A stretch of DNA of 39,696 bases, taken from positions 1 through 39,696 of the forward strand of contig JAPPPS010000098.1 of NCBI GenBank assembly GCA_028817405.1. The letters run 5' to 3'. This document shows positions 1-9,743 of this stretch, in pieces. The translations under genes were made by a program, and so were the position numbers. The stretch's first letter is position 1. The number at the start of each line of letters is the position of its first letter. The DNA is from Gammaproteobacteria bacterium (lineage in GTDB: Bacteria; Pseudomonadota; Gammaproteobacteria; Arenicellales; Poriferihabitantaceae). Under the pieces are notes generated by a model. That model did no database searches. It worked only from the letters and a program-made list of their open reading frames with translations, and was not told where the DNA came from.

Positions 1-868
1 ACTGGCCGCGGATGGGAATCAGCGGGCGCGCGTTTTTGTCGGTGCCGGGCAGCGGAATGGAGGAGAACAGGCCGCGGGTGTACGGATGGCGCATCTGGTC
101 GAACACTTCCTTGACCGTGCCTTCCTCGACCACTTCGCCGGAGTACATCACCGCGATGCGGTCGCAGGTCTCCAAAATGAGTCCCAAGTTGTGCGAGATG
201 TAAATCATCGAGGTGCCGAACTCGGAGGCGATTTCGCGGATTAAGTCGACGATGCCGGCTTCCACCGTGACATCCAGCGCCGTGGTCGGCTCGTCCAGCA
301 GCAGCAGCGCCGGATTCGACAGCAGCGCCATGGCGATGACCACGCGCTGCTGCTGGCCGCCGGAGATTTGGTGCGGGTAACTCTTGAAGATGCGCTGCGG
401 GTCCGGCAGGCGCATGCTGTCCAACATGTCCAGCGCGCGCCGACGCGCTTCGGCCGTGGAGGTGTTGTCGTGGTACAGCGGCACTTCCATCAACTGCTCG
501 CCGACGCGCATGGACGGGTTCAGCGACGCCATCGGCTCCTGATAAACCATCGAAATGCGGGAGCCGCGCAACTGCCGCAATTCCTCCTCGTTCATCGCCG
601 TCATGTCGCGGCCCTGAAACTTGATTTGGCCGCTCTTAATGCCGCCGTTCTTGCCCATATACTGCATCACCGCCAGGGCCACGGTGGACTTGCCGCAGCC
701 GGATTCGCCGACGATGCCGAAGGCTTCGCCGGGCTTGACCTCGAGGTTGAAGTCCACCACCGCCGGAATCTCGCCGGCGCGGGTGTAGTAGGAAATGCAC
801 AAGTCTTTGCATTCCAGAACCGGCGGCGATGCGCCGGCCGGTGACGGTGCTTGGTGGGCGTCGTTCAT
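1..868 (-). CDS. Oligopeptide/dipeptide ABC transporter ATPase (3' end outside window)
   Basis: This is the ATP-binding subunit of an Opp/Dpp-type importer, which powers uptake at the inner face of the cytoplasmic membrane. The visible 289 codons contain Walker A (GESGCGKST), the signature ISGGQQQR, Walker B ([12 protein letters not shown]) and the H-loop SHN, then the PYTRGL segment typical of OppD/DppD ATPases. The start at 868 is the first ATG upstream of the fold and lies 34 bases after the permease stop. The gene runs off the left edge, so the end is missing. A second ATPase (OppF/DppF type) would be expected beyond it or fused to it. Substrate cannot be told from sequence; peptides, nickel, glutathione and opines are all imported by this family. 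Confidence 0.93.
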   Translation of the reverse strand, partial: MNDAHQAPSPAGASPPVLECKDLCISYYTRAGEIPAVVDFNLEVKPGEAFGIVGESGCGKSTVALAVMQYMGKNGGIKSGQIKFQGRDMTAMNEEELRQLRGSRISMVYQEPMASLNPSMRVGEQLMEVPLYHDNTSTAEARRRALDMLDSMRLPDPQRIFKSYPHQISGGQQQRVVIAMALLSNPALLLLDEPTTALDVTVEAGIVDLIREIASEFGTSMIYISHNLGLILETCDRIAVMYSGEVVEEGTVKEVFDQMRHPYTRGLFSSIPLPGTDKNARPLIPIRGQ

Positions 869-902
869 GGGGTTGTCGGTGTGCGGTCGCGCGGAGTCGC
901 GG

Positions 903-1868
903 TTAGTCGCGCAACGAGATTTCGCGCAGACCGTCGGCGAGTAAATTGAAGCCGAGAATCAGCGACGAGATGGCGATGCACGGGAACAGCGTCATGTGCG
1001 GAAACGCCAGCGCCATCTGCCGCGTCTCGTTGACCATGCCGCCCCAGTCCGGGTCCGGCGGCGGCAGGCCGAGGCCGAGAAAGCCCAGCACGCCGATGGT
1101 GATAATCACATAACCGAGGCGCAGGCAGGCGTCGACGATGAGCGGGCCGCGCGCGTTGGGCAGCAGTTCAACCAGCATGATGTACCAGTGCGACTCGCCG
1201 CGCGTCTGCGCCGCGAAGATGTAGTCGCGGGTGCGCAAGTCCAGCACCAGGCCGCGCACGATGCGCATGATGCCCGGGCTGGAGGCGAAGGTGATGGCGA
1301 TGATGATGTTGACGCCGGAGGCGCCGATGATGGCGATGATGATGATGTACAACACCAGCACCGGGAACGACAGAATGATGTCGGCGATGCGCGACAACAC
1401 ATCGTCCACCAAGCCGCCGCGGTAGCCGGCCGCGACGCCCATGAGAATGCCGACCGTGTACGCGGCCAAGGTCGCCAGCGGCGCGTAGAACAGCACCGTG
1501 CGCGTGCCCCAGATGATGCGCGACAAGATGTCGCGGCCGAGGTGGTCGGCGCCCAACCAGAAAGTGTGGGTGTATTCCTGCGACTCAGCAAGGTACCGCG
1601 CCAGCGGCGACAAATCGGCCGACACCGGAATGGCCACCGTGGCCCCCGGCTTGGCGAACGGCGCAATCGGCATGTTGGGGTCGACCGGCGCCAGCAGCGG
1701 CGCGAACAGCGCGACCAACGCCCACACCAGCACAATCAGCGCGCCGGCCATGCCCACCCAACTCTCGCGCAGCAAGCCGAACGACGCCAGCGCGCGCCAC
1801 ACCGCCTGACCGGCGGCGGCAAGGCGCGACGGTTGCGGCGGATTCCCGGCGGCGGGCTCGGCGTTCAT
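903..1868 (-). CDS. ABC transporter permease, OppC/DppC type
   Basis: This is the second integral-membrane subunit of the importer, 321 residues. It has an N-terminal membrane segment (AGALIVLVWALVALFAPLLA), then the family segment HFWLG-type (FWLGADHLGRDILSRIIWGTR), and a further set of membrane helices with the EAA loop region near FAAQTRGES. ATG at 1868 overlaps the upstream permease stop (ATGA), which implies translational coupling, so the longer open frame reaching further upstream is not used. The ATPase follows 34 bases downstream. Family assignment is firm; substrate is unknown. Confidence 0.92.
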   Translation of the reverse strand: MNAEPAAGNPPQPSRLAAAGQAVWRALASFGLLRESWVGMAGALIVLVWALVALFAPLLAPVDPNMPIAPFAKPGATVAIPVSADLSPLARYLAESQEYTHTFWLGADHLGRDILSRIIWGTRTVLFYAPLATLAAYTVGILMGVAAGYRGGLVDDVLSRIADIILSFPVLVLYIIIIAIIGASGVNIIIAITFASSPGIMRIVRGLVLDLRTRDYIFAAQTRGESHWYIMLVELLPNARGPLIVDACLRLGYVIITIGVLGFLGLGLPPPDPDWGGMVNETRQMALAFPHMTLFPCIAISSLILGFNLLADGLREISLRD

Positions 1869-2803
1869 TTGGTGAACCGAATGCGCGGGTTGAGGAAGGT
1901 GTAGCCGATGTCGGCGAGCATCTGCGTGGTCACCGCCACCGCCACCGCAATCATCGCGCACGCCTCCAGCAGCGCGATGTCGTTGTTGAGCGAGGCCTCC
2001 AGCAGCAACGCGCCGAAGCCTTTGTACGCGAAATAAAACTCGACCACGATGACGCCGGACAGCAGCCAGTTGATTTGCAGCATGATGACGGTGAACGGCG
2101 CAATCAGCGCGTTGCGCAGCGCGTGGCCGAGAATGACTTTTTTGTACGGCAAGCCCTTCAGCACCGCGGTGCGGATGTACTGCGAGGTCATCACTTCGGC
2201 CATCGAGGCGCGGGTCATGCGCGCGACATAGCCGAAGTCATACACCACTAACACCATCACCGGCAGCACCAACTGCGTCCAGTCAAAACCGTCCGACATG
2301 CTGGAGGTGCCGGGCAGCCACTGCAAGCCGAACACGAAAATCGCGGCGAAGAACACCGCGCTGGCGAACTCCGGCACCGAGGTGGTGAGGATGCCGACCA
2401 CCGACAGCGACCTATCCAACTTGGAGCCCTCGCGCATGCCGGACAGAATGCCGAACAGAAGCGACACCGGAATGATGATGGCGAACGCCCAGAAACCGAG
2501 GATGGCGGTGTTCCACAACCGCGGCCACAGGATTTCCGACACCGGCGCTTTGAAGCGAATCGAGGTGCCGAGGTCGCCGGTGACGAAGCCGCCCAACCAC
2601 CGGCCGTACCTGACCACTAACGGGTCGTTGTAGCCGTGTTCCTCGCGCCACAATTCCTTCTGGTGGTCGGACGCGAACTGCCCCAACACGCGCGTCGCCG
2701 GGTCGCCGGCGAACTCGGTGTTCAGCAGCACAAACAAAATCACCGACACCACGAACATGGTGAACAGCATGAAAGTGAGGCGTTTGGCGATGAGGAGGAG
2801 CAT
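1865..2803 (-). CDS. ABC transporter permease, OppB/DppB type
   Basis: First permease of the importer, 312 residues. It starts MLLLIAKRLTFMLFTMFVVS, the usual OppB N-terminus with a membrane helix at once, followed by FAGDPATRVLG and later helices with the conserved RMTRASMAEV and AL-RNALIAPFT regions. ATG at 2803 is chosen because that helix then begins at residue 1; the open frame extends about 36 codons further without family similarity. Its stop overlaps the start of the next permease by four bases. The gene lies 166 bases after the binding-protein gene, with a strong hairpin in between. Confidence 0.92.
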   Translation of the reverse strand: MLLLIAKRLTFMLFTMFVVSVILFVLLNTEFAGDPATRVLGQFASDHQKELWREEHGYNDPLVVRYGRWLGGFVTGDLGTSIRFKAPVSEILWPRLWNTAILGFWAFAIIIPVSLLFGILSGMREGSKLDRSLSVVGILTTSVPEFASAVFFAAIFVFGLQWLPGTSSMSDGFDWTQLVLPVMVLVVYDFGYVARMTRASMAEVMTSQYIRTAVLKGLPYKKVILGHALRNALIAPFTVIMLQINWLLSGVIVVEFYFAYKGFGALLLEASLNNDIALLEACAMIAVAVAVTTQMLADIGYTFLNPRIRFTK

Positions 2804-2912
2804 GGCGGAGCGGTTGACGCTGCGGCGCGCGCGCCCAGCGCGCGCGTCAATGCAATCGCGTGACGGCGACGGTAACGAAAAAAGGGACGGGGAAGGGGTG
2901 GGAAGCGGCATT

Positions 2913-2946
2913 CCCGCGGCGCGCCCGGCGAGGGGCGCGCCGCGGG
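2913..2946 (-). promoter_or_regulatory. Perfect 14-bp hairpin between binding-protein and permease genes
   Basis: Two perfectly complementary 14-base GC-only arms (2913-2926 and 2933-2946) enclose a 6-base loop, just downstream of the binding-protein stop at 2970. No T-run follows on the minus strand, so it is more likely an mRNA-stabilising or partial-attenuation hairpin than a full terminator. That role is common in binding-protein operons, where the binding protein is made in excess. The function is inferred. Confidence 0.55.
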
Positions 2947-2969
2947 GGATGCGTTTGTCCGCTCAATAA

Positions 2970-4694
2970 TCAGCCCACGCTGACATCGTGGAAGCGGTAA
3001 TACAGCGTCGGGTGAATCTGCATATTCTTCACCTTCGGCGAAGTCGCGGTGAACACGCCGCGGAAGAACGGCTGCACCAGGATGGCGTCGTCCTGCAGAA
3101 TCTGCTCGACTTTTTCCATCTTGGCGCGGCGCGCATCGACATCCAGCAGCGCCTCGGCCTCGTCCAGCGCTTTGTCGAAGGCCGGATTGTTGTAGCCGGT
3201 TTCGTTCCACGGCACGCCGGCGCGGTACGCCAGCGACAGCACCATGGTGCCGAGCGGACGGTGCGTCCACGAAGTAATCGAGAACGGCGCCTTGTCCCAC
3301 TCGTCCCAGTACTTGGCCGCGGGCATCACATTCAGCGTGATGTCGATGCCGGCCTTGGCCGCGTCCTCTTTCAGCACCGCCACCGAATCCTGCTCCCAGT
3401 TGCCGTCGGTGTTGCCGATGTTGCACTGCACCTGCAGACGGTTGTCCGGCCCGTAGCCGGCCGCGGCCAGCAGTTTCTTGGCTTCGCGGATGTTCTGCTT
3501 GAGCGGATTCAGTTTGAAGTACTCCGGATGGGTCTTCGCCACATGGTGGTGCTCGGCGGTGATGCCGACGCCCTGGTGCGCGACTTCCAACTGCCGGCCG
3601 GTGTCGCAGCAGAGTTGAATCGCGCGACGTACGCGACGGTCGTCGAACGGCGGGTTGTTGACGTTCATGCGAATGACGCCGGTTTTGTGGGTGGCGATTT
3701 GCTGCGTGTTGATGGACGGAATCTGTTTGGCGGCGCTGGCCGTCTCCAGTTTCAGTTCATACATCGCGTCAATCTGCCCGGACGCAATCGCCGACAGATA
3801 CGCGCCGGCGTCCTGGCCTAAGTCGATGATGCGAATCTCGTCCAGCAGCGGCTCGCCGTTCCAGTTGACGCCGGGGCGCTTTTTCAGCACCGCCAACCGC
3901 CCGACCTGGAACTCGGCGAGTTCGTACGGGCCGGTGCCTACCGGATTCTTGCTCAAGTCTTTGCCCTGCTTCTCGAAGTCGCGGTGCACGATGGTGGTCG
4001 GGTAGTTGTAGCAGTTCTCCGGGAACGAGAGGAGGCCGGTGTTGGTGTTGAATCGCACCGTGTGGTCGTCCAGCCGTTCCACCGCGCCGGGCACCATCTC
4101 CTTAATTGCCGCGCCTTTGTCGTCTTTGCGGCCCGAGTCGCGCAGCATGGCGGAGAACAAGCCGAAGTTGCTGGAGCCGGTGCCCGGGTCCAGCCAACGC
4201 TCGAAGTTGAACACCACATCGTCGGCGTTGAAGGCGTCGCCGTTGGACCACCGCACGCCTTTTTGCAGGCGGAAAGTCCAGGTTTTCAGGTCATCGGACG
4301 CTTCCCAGCCGCTTGCCAAGTACGGGCGGGTGATGTTGTCCGGGCCGGTCAGCACCAGAAACTCGGCGATGTGACGCGAGACCACCGATTTTTCCACCCA
4401 GTCGAAAGTCGCGGGGTCGGTCATCTCCTGCACCACCATGCCGAAGCGCAGGGTGCCGCCTTTTTTCTGCCCGTGCGCGCGCCCAATCATCGGCGGCAGA
4501 ATGCGCTCACCGGTGATGTGCGACGCCATGTTGTACGCCGCCGTGGCGCCGACCCCGAGCAGGGCCGCGGTGCGGATGAATTCGCGGCGCGAGCATTTGC
4601 CCTCGGCCAGCGCGTCCTTCATTTGCGCGACCCCGGGATGCTGCCGTTTTGGGTCGCGTAGGTGGTGGGTTTTTCGGTATTTGCTGATGTGCAT
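2970..4694 (-). CDS. Tat-exported peptide/nickel-type substrate-binding protein (SBP_bac_5 family)
   Basis: This is the solute receptor of the importer, 574 residues, acting in the periplasm. The N-terminus carries a twin-arginine signal ([19 protein letters not shown], arginines at 36-37), so it is exported folded. The mature part shows the family 5 pattern ([49 protein letters not shown]) and a C-terminal lobe ending near the stop at 2970. ATG at 4694 has a perfect AGGAGG seven bases upstream, which decides the start against a longer, low-complexity open frame. It is the first gene of the operon. Tat export is less common than Sec export in this family. Ligand is unknown. Confidence 0.93.
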   Translation of the reverse strand: MHISKYRKTHHLRDPKRQHPGVAQMKDALAEGKCSRREFIRTAALLGVGATAAYNMASHITGERILPPMIGRAHGQKKGGTLRFGMVVQEMTDPATFDWVEKSVVSRHIAEFLVLTGPDNITRPYLASGWEASDDLKTWTFRLQKGVRWSNGDAFNADDVVFNFERWLDPGTGSSNFGLFSAMLRDSGRKDDKGAAIKEMVPGAVERLDDHTVRFNTNTGLLSFPENCYNYPTTIVHRDFEKQGKDLSKNPVGTGPYELAEFQVGRLAVLKKRPGVNWNGEPLLDEIRIIDLGQDAGAYLSAIASGQIDAMYELKLETASAAKQIPSINTQQIATHKTGVIRMNVNNPPFDDRRVRRAIQLCCDTGRQLEVAHQGVGITAEHHHVAKTHPEYFKLNPLKQNIREAKKLLAAAGYGPDNRLQVQCNIGNTDGNWEQDSVAVLKEDAAKAGIDITLNVMPAAKYWDEWDKAPFSITSWTHRPLGTMVLSLAYRAGVPWNETGYNNPAFDKALDEAEALLDVDARRAKMEKVEQILQDDAILVQPFFRGVFTATSPKVKNMQIHPTLYYRFHDVSVG

Positions 4695-5040
4695 GGGATT
4701 GCCTCCTATTGGTGCAGGTATGCAGGTGGTGCGCAAACAATCCAACGGAAAACGATGAACTCGTTGGCGTAGCCGGCGGACCGGCCAAACGGATTGTCGG
4801 ATTGTTGCAGATGGGATGGGAATCGGCGGAATGCCGAAATTTGCGCCACGATAGCATGAAACCGTGGGCGTGTGCAACCTTTTGCAAATTGGCGCGATTG
4901 GGCGGGGACGGCGGGGAATTGGCGGGGGTGGGCGGCGTGACGGGGACGGCCGCGGCGTGGCGGGGACGGGGACGGTGGTGGTGGCGCGACGGGGACGGCG
5001 ACCGCGGCGGCGAAAACCGGCGCGCGGTCCGCGCCGGAGG
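4695..5040. other. Intergenic leader with promoter and GGGGACGG-rich low-complexity tract
   Basis: This 346-base gap separates the ferritin-like gene from the binding-protein gene; both lie on the minus strand. The half near the binding protein is ordinary sequence with a candidate promoter and the ribosome site. Roughly 4905-5030 is a G-rich tract built of GGGGACGG, GGCGGG and GGCGTGAC units, similar to repeats elsewhere in the window. No credible coding sequence is seen on either strand. Confidence 0.6.
4848..4877 (-). promoter_or_regulatory. Candidate sigma-70 promoter for the ABC importer operon
   Basis: Read on the minus strand, TTGCAC (4877-4872) is followed after 18 bases by TATCGT (4853-4848), preceded by TG one base upstream as in extended -10 elements. 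This would start transcription near 4840 and leave a leader of about 145 bases before the binding-protein ATG at 4694. It is the best match in the gap, identified by eye only. Confidence 0.4.
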
Positions 5041-5355
5041 TTATTCGCTCGCCGACTCGTGACCGTGGTGGTGTCCGCCAATCGCGCCTTCGGTGAACAG
5101 CGTCTCGCGCAGTTCGCGGTCCAGCGCCGGGTCGCGCCGCCGAATCCATTCCAGCACCATCGCCGCGTGTTCCTTTTCCTCGTCGCGGTTGTGCTCGAGG
5201 ATGCGTTTCAGTTCCGGGTCTTGGCAGGCGTCGACGCGCTGGTTGTACCAGTCCACCGCCTCCAGTTCCTCCATCAGCGAGGTGATGGCGCGGTGCATGT
5301 CGCGGGTGGCGGCGGAGAGTTCGCCGACCGGTTCGTGATAACCTTCGTTTGACAT
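5041..5355 (-). CDS. Encapsulated-ferritin-like protein (EncFtn family), no encapsulin-targeting tail
   Basis: A 104-residue two-helix ferritin-like protein. Members of this family form annular decamers that oxidise Fe(II), usually inside encapsulin shells. The signature regions [18 protein letters not shown] and [16 protein letters not shown] are intact. By alignment to the Rhodospirillum rubrum EncFtn, the ferroxidase ligands would be Glu30, Glu60 and His63, with Glu29, Glu32 and Trp36 at the entry site. The usual C-terminal targeting peptide (GSLGIGSLK-like) is absent; the protein ends in a His-rich tail, [15 protein letters not shown] at 5355 overlaps the clpA stop (TGATG) and has GAGGAGG upstream, so it is translated with clpA. 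No encapsulin shell gene is in the window. Confidence 0.88.
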   Translation of the reverse strand: MSNEGYHEPVGELSAATRDMHRAITSLMEELEAVDWYNQRVDACQDPELKRILEHNRDEEKEHAAMVLEWIRRRDPALDRELRETLFTEGAIGGHHHGHESASE

Positions 5356-7910
5356 CAGGAGCGCCTCCTCGATGGCGATGGCGATGGCGATGGCGTGGAT
5401 TTTTTGGGCGACTGTTTCGCCGCGGTTTTGGCGGTGGATTTGGCCGTGGGTTTTGCCGTGGATTTCGCCACGGTTTTGGCTTTGGGCTTGGCGACGGTTT
5501 TGGCTTTGGGTTTCGCCGCTTTTTTGGCGGTCGCCGGCGACGCTTTTTTGCGCGCAGCCGGCGATGATTTTGCGCGCGCCACGGTGGACTTGGTCGATTT
5601 GGATTTTGCCGGCGGCGATGGCGGCGATGCTGGTGACGGTTTCGTCAACGCAAAAGTCAACGCATTCTCTTCGTCCAACCCGATGTCGATATGCCCGCCC
5701 TTTTTCAGCGTACCGAACAGCAACTGGTCAGCCAGGCGGCGTTTGATGTGGCGTTGAATGACGCGCTGCATCGGGCGCGCGCCCATGGCCGGGTCGTAGC
5801 CGCGCTTCGCCAGCCAGTTGACCGCGCGTTCATCAATGGCCAGGGTCACATGCCGGTCGGCGAGTTGCTGCTCCAGTTCGACGATGAACTTGCGCACTAC
5901 GCGGCCGATGGTGGCGGCGTCCAAACCGTTGAAACGAATGATGTTGTCGAGACGGTTGCGAAACTCCGGCGAGAAGGTTTTCTTCACCGCCGCCATGTCA
6001 TCGGAACTATGGTCCTGCTCGACGAAGCCCACGCTGGCGCGCGCCGCTTGCTCGGCCCCCGCGTTGGTGGTCATCACCAAAATCACATTGCGGAAGTCGG
6101 ACTTGCGGCCGTTGTTGTCGGTCAGGCGGCCGTAGTCCATCACTTGCAGCAGAATGTTGAACACATCCGGATGCGCCTTCTCAATCTCGTCGAACAACAG
6201 CACCGCATGCGGGTGACGGTTAATCGCTTCGGTCAGCAAGCCGCCTTGGTCGAATCCGACATAGCCCGGCGGCGCGCCGATGAGCCGCGACACCGTGTGC
6301 CGCTCCATATACTCGGACATGTCGAATCGAATGAACTCGATGCCGAGCGTGGCCGCCAACTGCTTGGTGACTTCGGTTTTGCCGACGCCGGTGGGGCCGG
6401 AAAACAGCAGCGAGGCGATGGGCTTGTCGGCGTTGCCCAAGCCGGAGCGCGCCATCTTAATCGACGACGCCAACGCCGCAATCGCCGTGTCCTGGCCGAA
6501 CACCAACATTTTCAAATCGCGCTCCAAGGTTTTCAGCGCGCGGGTGTCGGACGCCGACACCTGGCGCGGCGGAATGCGCGCGATGTCCGCGACCATATCC
6601 TCGATGTCGCGCACGCCGACGGTCTTGCGCCGCTTGCCGTCGGATGCGAGCCGGGTCTTGGCGCCGGCTTCGTCGATGACATCGATGGCGGTGTCCGGCA
6701 ACTGCCGCTCGGAGAGATACCGCGCCGACAATTCCACCGCGGTGCGCAACGCCGGGCGGGTGTATTTGACTTGGTGGTGGGTCTCAAAATGCGGACTCAA
6801 ACCGCGCAAGATGTCGACCGCTTCGTCGACGCTCGGCTGGGTGACATCGATTTTTTGGAAACGCCGCGACAACGCCCGGTCTTTCTCAAACACGCCGCGG
6901 TATTCACGGTAAGTGGTCGAGCCGATGCATTTAATTTCGCCGGAGGCCAGCATCGGCTTCAACAAGTTGGACGCATCCAGGGTGCCGCCGGACACCGCGC
7001 CGGCGCCGATGATGGTGTGAATTTCGTCGATGAATAAAACCGCGCCGGGTTGTTTGTTCAACGCCGCCAGCACCGCTTTTAACCGCTGCTCGAAGTCGCC
7101 GCGGTATTTCGCCCCGGCCAGCAGCATGCCCATGTCCAGCGAGTAAATCGTGCAGTCAGCCAGCACCGTCGGCACTTCGCCGCGCACGATGTTGCGCGCC
7201 AGGCCCTCGGCCAGCGCGGTTTTGCCGACCCCGGCCTCGCCGACAAACAGCGGATTGTTTTTGCGCCGCCGGCACAAGGTTTGCACGCACCGGCGCAACT
7301 CCTTGGCGCGGCCGATGAGCGGGTCGATTTTGCCCTGCTCGGCGAGTTGGTTGAGGTTGACGGTGAAATGCTCCAGCGGGCCGCGCTGACCGCCGTCGTC
7401 GCCATCGCCTTGGCCTTGGCCCTGGCCGGCGTCGCCGTCCAAGTTGTCCGGGGCCGGCAGCGGCTCGCCGCCCGGCACTTTGGTGATGCCGTGCGCGATG
7501 TAGTTGACCACATCGAATCGGCTGATTTCCTGCTGGCTGAGAAAATACACCGCATGCGATTCCTTTTCGCTGAACACCGCCACAAGGACATTCGCGCCGC
7601 GCACTTCCTTTTTGCCGGAACTCTGCACATGCATGATGGCGCGCTGCAGTACGCGCTGAAATCCCAAGCCCGGCTGCGGCTCGCGCTCGCTGCCTTCGAC
7701 CAACAGCGGCACCTCGGTTTGCAGGTATCCGGCGAGGCGTTTTTTCAGCGTGTCGATGCGCCCGCCGCAGGAGATGATGGCGCGGCGGGTTTCGCGGTCG
7801 TCCAGCAACGCAAACAGCAGATGCTCGACGGTGATGACTTCATGCCGCTGCTTGCGCGCGATGGTGACCGCATGGCCCAGCGTCGCCTCCAGTTCGTCCG
7901 AGAGCATCAT
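5355..7910 (-). CDS. clpA: ATP-dependent Clp protease ATP-binding subunit ClpA with basic C-terminal tail
   Basis: AAA+ unfoldase that feeds proteins, including N-degron substrates delivered by ClpS, into the ClpP protease. It has 851 residues against 758 in E. coli. The N domain ([17 protein letters not shown]) is followed by a Gly/Asp/Gln linker, D1 (Walker A GEAGVGKT with Lys230, Walker [10 protein letters not shown]) and D2 (GPTGVGKT with Lys511, [11 protein letters not shown]). The ClpP-docking loop reads VGF at 627-629 where E. coli has IGL. From about residue 758 a 94-residue Lys/Ala/Pro/Ser/Thr-rich tail is appended, resembling histone H1 or AlgP-type tails. ATG at 7910 overlaps the clpS stop. 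The ferritin-like gene overlaps its own stop. Confidence 0.95.
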   Translation of the reverse strand: MMLSDELEATLGHAVTIARKQRHEVITVEHLLFALLDDRETRRAIISCGGRIDTLKKRLAGYLQTEVPLLVEGSEREPQPGLGFQRVLQRAIMHVQSSGKKEVRGANVLVAVFSEKESHAVYFLSQQEISRFDVVNYIAHGITKVPGGEPLPAPDNLDGDAGQGQGQGDGDDGGQRGPLEHFTVNLNQLAEQGKIDPLIGRAKELRRCVQTLCRRRKNNPLFVGEAGVGKTALAEGLARNIVRGEVPTVLADCTIYSLDMGMLLAGAKYRGDFEQRLKAVLAALNKQPGAVLFIDEIHTIIGAGAVSGGTLDASNLLKPMLASGEIKCIGSTTYREYRGVFEKDRALSRRFQKIDVTQPSVDEAVDILRGLSPHFETHHQVKYTRPALRTAVELSARYLSERQLPDTAIDVIDEAGAKTRLASDGKRRKTVGVRDIEDMVADIARIPPRQVSASDTRALKTLERDLKMLVFGQDTAIAALASSIKMARSGLGNADKPIASLLFSGPTGVGKTEVTKQLAATLGIEFIRFDMSEYMERHTVSRLIGAPPGYVGFDQGGLLTEAINRHPHAVLLFDEIEKAHPDVFNILLQVMDYGRLTDNNGRKSDFRNVILVMTTNAGAEQAARASVGFVEQDHSSDDMAAVKKTFSPEFRNRLDNIIRFNGLDAATIGRVVRKFIVELEQQLADRHVTLAIDERAVNWLAKRGYDPAMGARPMQRVIQRHIKRRLADQLLFGTLKKGGHIDIGLDEENALTFALTKPSPASPPSPPAKSKSTKSTVARAKSSPAARKKASPATAKKAAKPKAKTVAKPKAKTVAKSTAKPTAKSTAKTAAKQSPKKSTPSPSPSPSRRRS

Positions 7911-8323
7911 GCGCGCTCCATCGTGCACTGCAGCGGGTGCTGGTTTTTGCGCGCCAACTCCAGCGTCTGGCGGACTTTGGTCTCGGCGATTTCGCGCGGG
8001 AAGACGCCGCACACGCCGAGGCCGCGGGTGTGGATGTGCAGCATGATTTGCTCGGCGCGGTCCTGGCTCATGTGGAAGAGTTGCATCAAAAGATACACCA
8101 CAAATTCCATCGGCGTGTAGTCGTCGTTCAGCATCAGAACTTTATACAGCGGCGGCTTTTTGAGTTTCGGCCGCACCCGCTCGGCGATGGCGCCGATGTT
8201 GCCGGCGTCGCCGGCACCGTCACCGGGGTGGCCGGGATTGCCGGCACCGTCGCCGGGGTGGCCGATGTCACCGTCACGGTCGCCGCCGCCGGGCAAGCCG
8301 GGGATTGGTTGCGCCTCGTTCAT
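7907..8323 (-). CDS. clpS: ATP-dependent Clp protease adaptor ClpS
   Basis: Adaptor of 138 residues that binds N-terminal hydrophobic residues of N-degron substrates and hands them to ClpA. The core is typical: [24 protein letters not shown], then [24 protein letters not shown]. The first 45 or so residues are a Gly/Asp/Ala-rich stretch ([19 protein letters not shown]) coded by one of the GGTGAC-like repeats, longer than the usual short flexible ClpS N-terminus. That N-terminus normally enters the ClpA pore, so the repeat may matter functionally. ATG at 8323 is the first start that avoids a non-conserved upstream extension. The stop overlaps the clpA start (ATGA). Confidence 0.93.
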   Translation of the reverse strand: MNEAQPIPGLPGGGDRDGDIGHPGDGAGNPGHPGDGAGDAGNIGAIAERVRPKLKKPPLYKVLMLNDDYTPMEFVVYLLMQLFHMSQDRAEQIMLHIHTRGLGVCGVFPREIAETKVRQTLELARKNQHPLQCTMERA

Positions 8324-8426
8324 GCGGTTCAATGTTAATCGTGAATCAATTCCAACGCAAGCGAAACCACTCGCGTTCAATCGCCAATTCGCCGCCACCA
8401 ATTTCCCCGTCGCACCGTCGTCGCCG

Positions 8427-8810
8427 CTAAACCGCGCCGCCGCAGCCGCCGCAGGCGCCGCTGCCGCCGATGGCTTGGAACACATTGTTGAACACGAACG
8501 AGGCGTTGATGCCGTCGTCGACATAGTCGATTTCCGCGCCCTTCAAAAACCCCAACGCGACCGGGTCGACCACCAACTGGAAGCCGTCGCCGCCGTTCAT
8601 GGTGCTGTCCAACGCCTCGGCTTGCTCGGCGAAAGTCATGCCGTAGTTCATGCCGCTGCAGCCGCCGCCGGACACATAAATCCGTACCGCCGCCGCCTCG
8701 CCGCCGGTGCCCTGCACCAAGTCGGTGATTTTGCGCTTGGCATCGGCGGTGACTTGCAGGTCGGTGTCGCCGATGGTTTGGCTGTAAGCCGGGTGGTTTG
8801 AAATGCTCAT
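8427..8810 (-). CDS. erpA: Iron-sulfur cluster insertion protein ErpA (A-type carrier)
   Basis: A-type Fe-S carrier of 127 residues that passes clusters to cytoplasmic apo-proteins. It shows the HesB/IscA pattern: [17 protein letters not shown] with Cys51, and the C-terminal pair in ACGGCGG (Cys120 and Cys123). The conserved stretch [12 protein letters not shown] precedes FVFNN. ErpA is preferred over IscA because of the terminal SGACGGCGG form and the N-terminal extension; this rests on family knowledge only. GGAG lies about eight bases before the ATG. It stands between tatD and clpS on the same strand with gaps of about 100-150 bases, so it may have its own promoter. Confidence 0.9.
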   Translation of the reverse strand: MSISNHPAYSQTIGDTDLQVTADAKRKITDLVQGTGGEAAAVRIYVSGGGCSGMNYGMTFAEQAEALDSTMNGGDGFQLVVDPVALGFLKGAEIDYVDDGINASFVFNNVFQAIGGSGACGGCGGAV

Positions 8811-8836
8811 CGTATCTCCGGTTTCAAATGCGCGCG

Positions 8837-8851
8837 TGTACGTACAGTTAG
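8837..8851. repeat. 14-base motif shared with the fdhA leader (palindrome TGTACGTACA)
   Basis: GTACGTACAGTTAG occurs at 8838-8851, just upstream of erpA (which is read leftward), and again at 32458-32471 upstream of fdhA. Here it includes a perfect 10-base palindrome, TGTACGTACA (8837-8846). It could be a shared regulator site for two Fe-S-related genes, or chance; only two copies were seen. Confidence 0.35.
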
Positions 8852-8963
8852 GTGAACGAGGTGAACGCGCGGGTGTTCATGGCATCGGCGGCGACTCTAC
8901 CACAGTCCGCGGCCGGTTTTGCAAGGCCGGCAACCGTGGGCAAACCGTGCCGCCGGCCCACCG

Positions 8964-9743
8964 TCACCGCTGCGCGGCCGCAAACAACCGAAAGAAATTA
9001 TCGGATGTCGCGGCCGCGATGTTGTCGAGCGAATCGCCGCGCAATTCCGCGATGCACTCCGCGGTGTGGCGGACAAACGCCGGCTCGTTGGTGCGGCCGC
9101 GGTGCGGCACCGGAGCCAAATACGGCGCGTCGGTCTCGACCAACATGCGCTCCAGCGGCGCTTTGCGCGCGACTTCTTTCACCGTGTCGGCGTTCTTGAA
9201 GGTGACGATGCCGGAGAACGACAGATAAAAACCGATGTCCAGCGCGCGCGTGGCGACCGCCCAATCCTCGGCGAAGCAGTGCATCACGCCGCCGGCGTCG
9301 CGCGCGTTCAAGTTTTCCAGCATATCCATGGTGTCGTCGGCGGCCGCGCGGGTGTGGATAATCAGCGGCCGGCGCGCGGCCTTGGCGGCCTCGATGTGGT
9401 TCTCAAACCGCCGCCGCTGCCAGGCCGGTTGCTCCTCGGTGCGGAAATAATCCAGACCGGTCTCGCCGATGGCGACCACTTTTGCGGCCGGGTCGCCGGC
9501 CAGTTCGACCAATTCCGCGGCCTCCGGGTCCCGGCAGTCGGTGGCGTTCGGATGCACGCCCACGGACGCGAAGATATGCGCATGCGCCGCCGCCAATTCG
9601 GCGATGCGCGGATAGTCCTCCAAGTTGACCGCCACGCACAGCAAATGCGAGACGCCGTTGGCCGCGGCCCGCTGCAGCACCTCCGGCCGTTGCGCCGCCA
9701 ACGCCTCGAAGTCGAGATGGCAATGAGAATCAACCAGTTGCAT
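8964..9743 (-). CDS. tatD: TatD family metal-dependent DNase
   Basis: A 259-residue cytoplasmic amidohydrolase-fold nuclease. Metal-binding motifs are complete and in order: VDSHCHLD (His6, His8 region), SVGVHP, AIGETGLDYF, IIHTR, GVMHCF and LVETDAPYLAP. The family includes TatD (DNase, RNase and repair roles) and YcfH, and these cannot be separated safely here. Despite the name, it has no essential part in Tat transport. Length is normal. It is the first gene of a leftward group (tatD, erpA, clpS, clpA) and is divergent from parC. Confidence 0.92.
   Translation of the reverse strand: MQLVDSHCHLDFEALAAQRPEVLQRAAANGVSHLLCVAVNLEDYPRIAELAAAHAHIFASVGVHPNATDCRDPEAAELVELAGDPAAKVVAIGETGLDYFRTEEQPAWQRRRFENHIEAAKAARRPLIIHTRAAADDTMDMLENLNARDAGGVMHCFAEDWAVATRALDIGFYLSFSGIVTFKNADTVKEVARKAPLERMLVETDAPYLAPVPHRGRTNEPAFVRHTAECIAELRGDSLDNIAAATSDNFFRLFAAAQR

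Noticed and set aside
996-1904. Long open frame antisense to the OppC-type permease gene
   Set aside because: Arg/His/Gln-rich translation with no motifs; typical shadow of a GC-rich gene on the other strand.
5041-5355. Bacterioferritin or rubrerythrin
   Set aside because: The protein is a short two-helix form with the [15 protein letters not shown] and [10 protein letters not shown] signatures of encapsulated ferritin and lacks rubredoxin cysteines and the four-helix length.
5691-7037. 448-codon open frame opposite clpA
   Set aside because: It lies wholly within clpA, whose AAA+ motifs are complete, and its product shows no recognisable domain.
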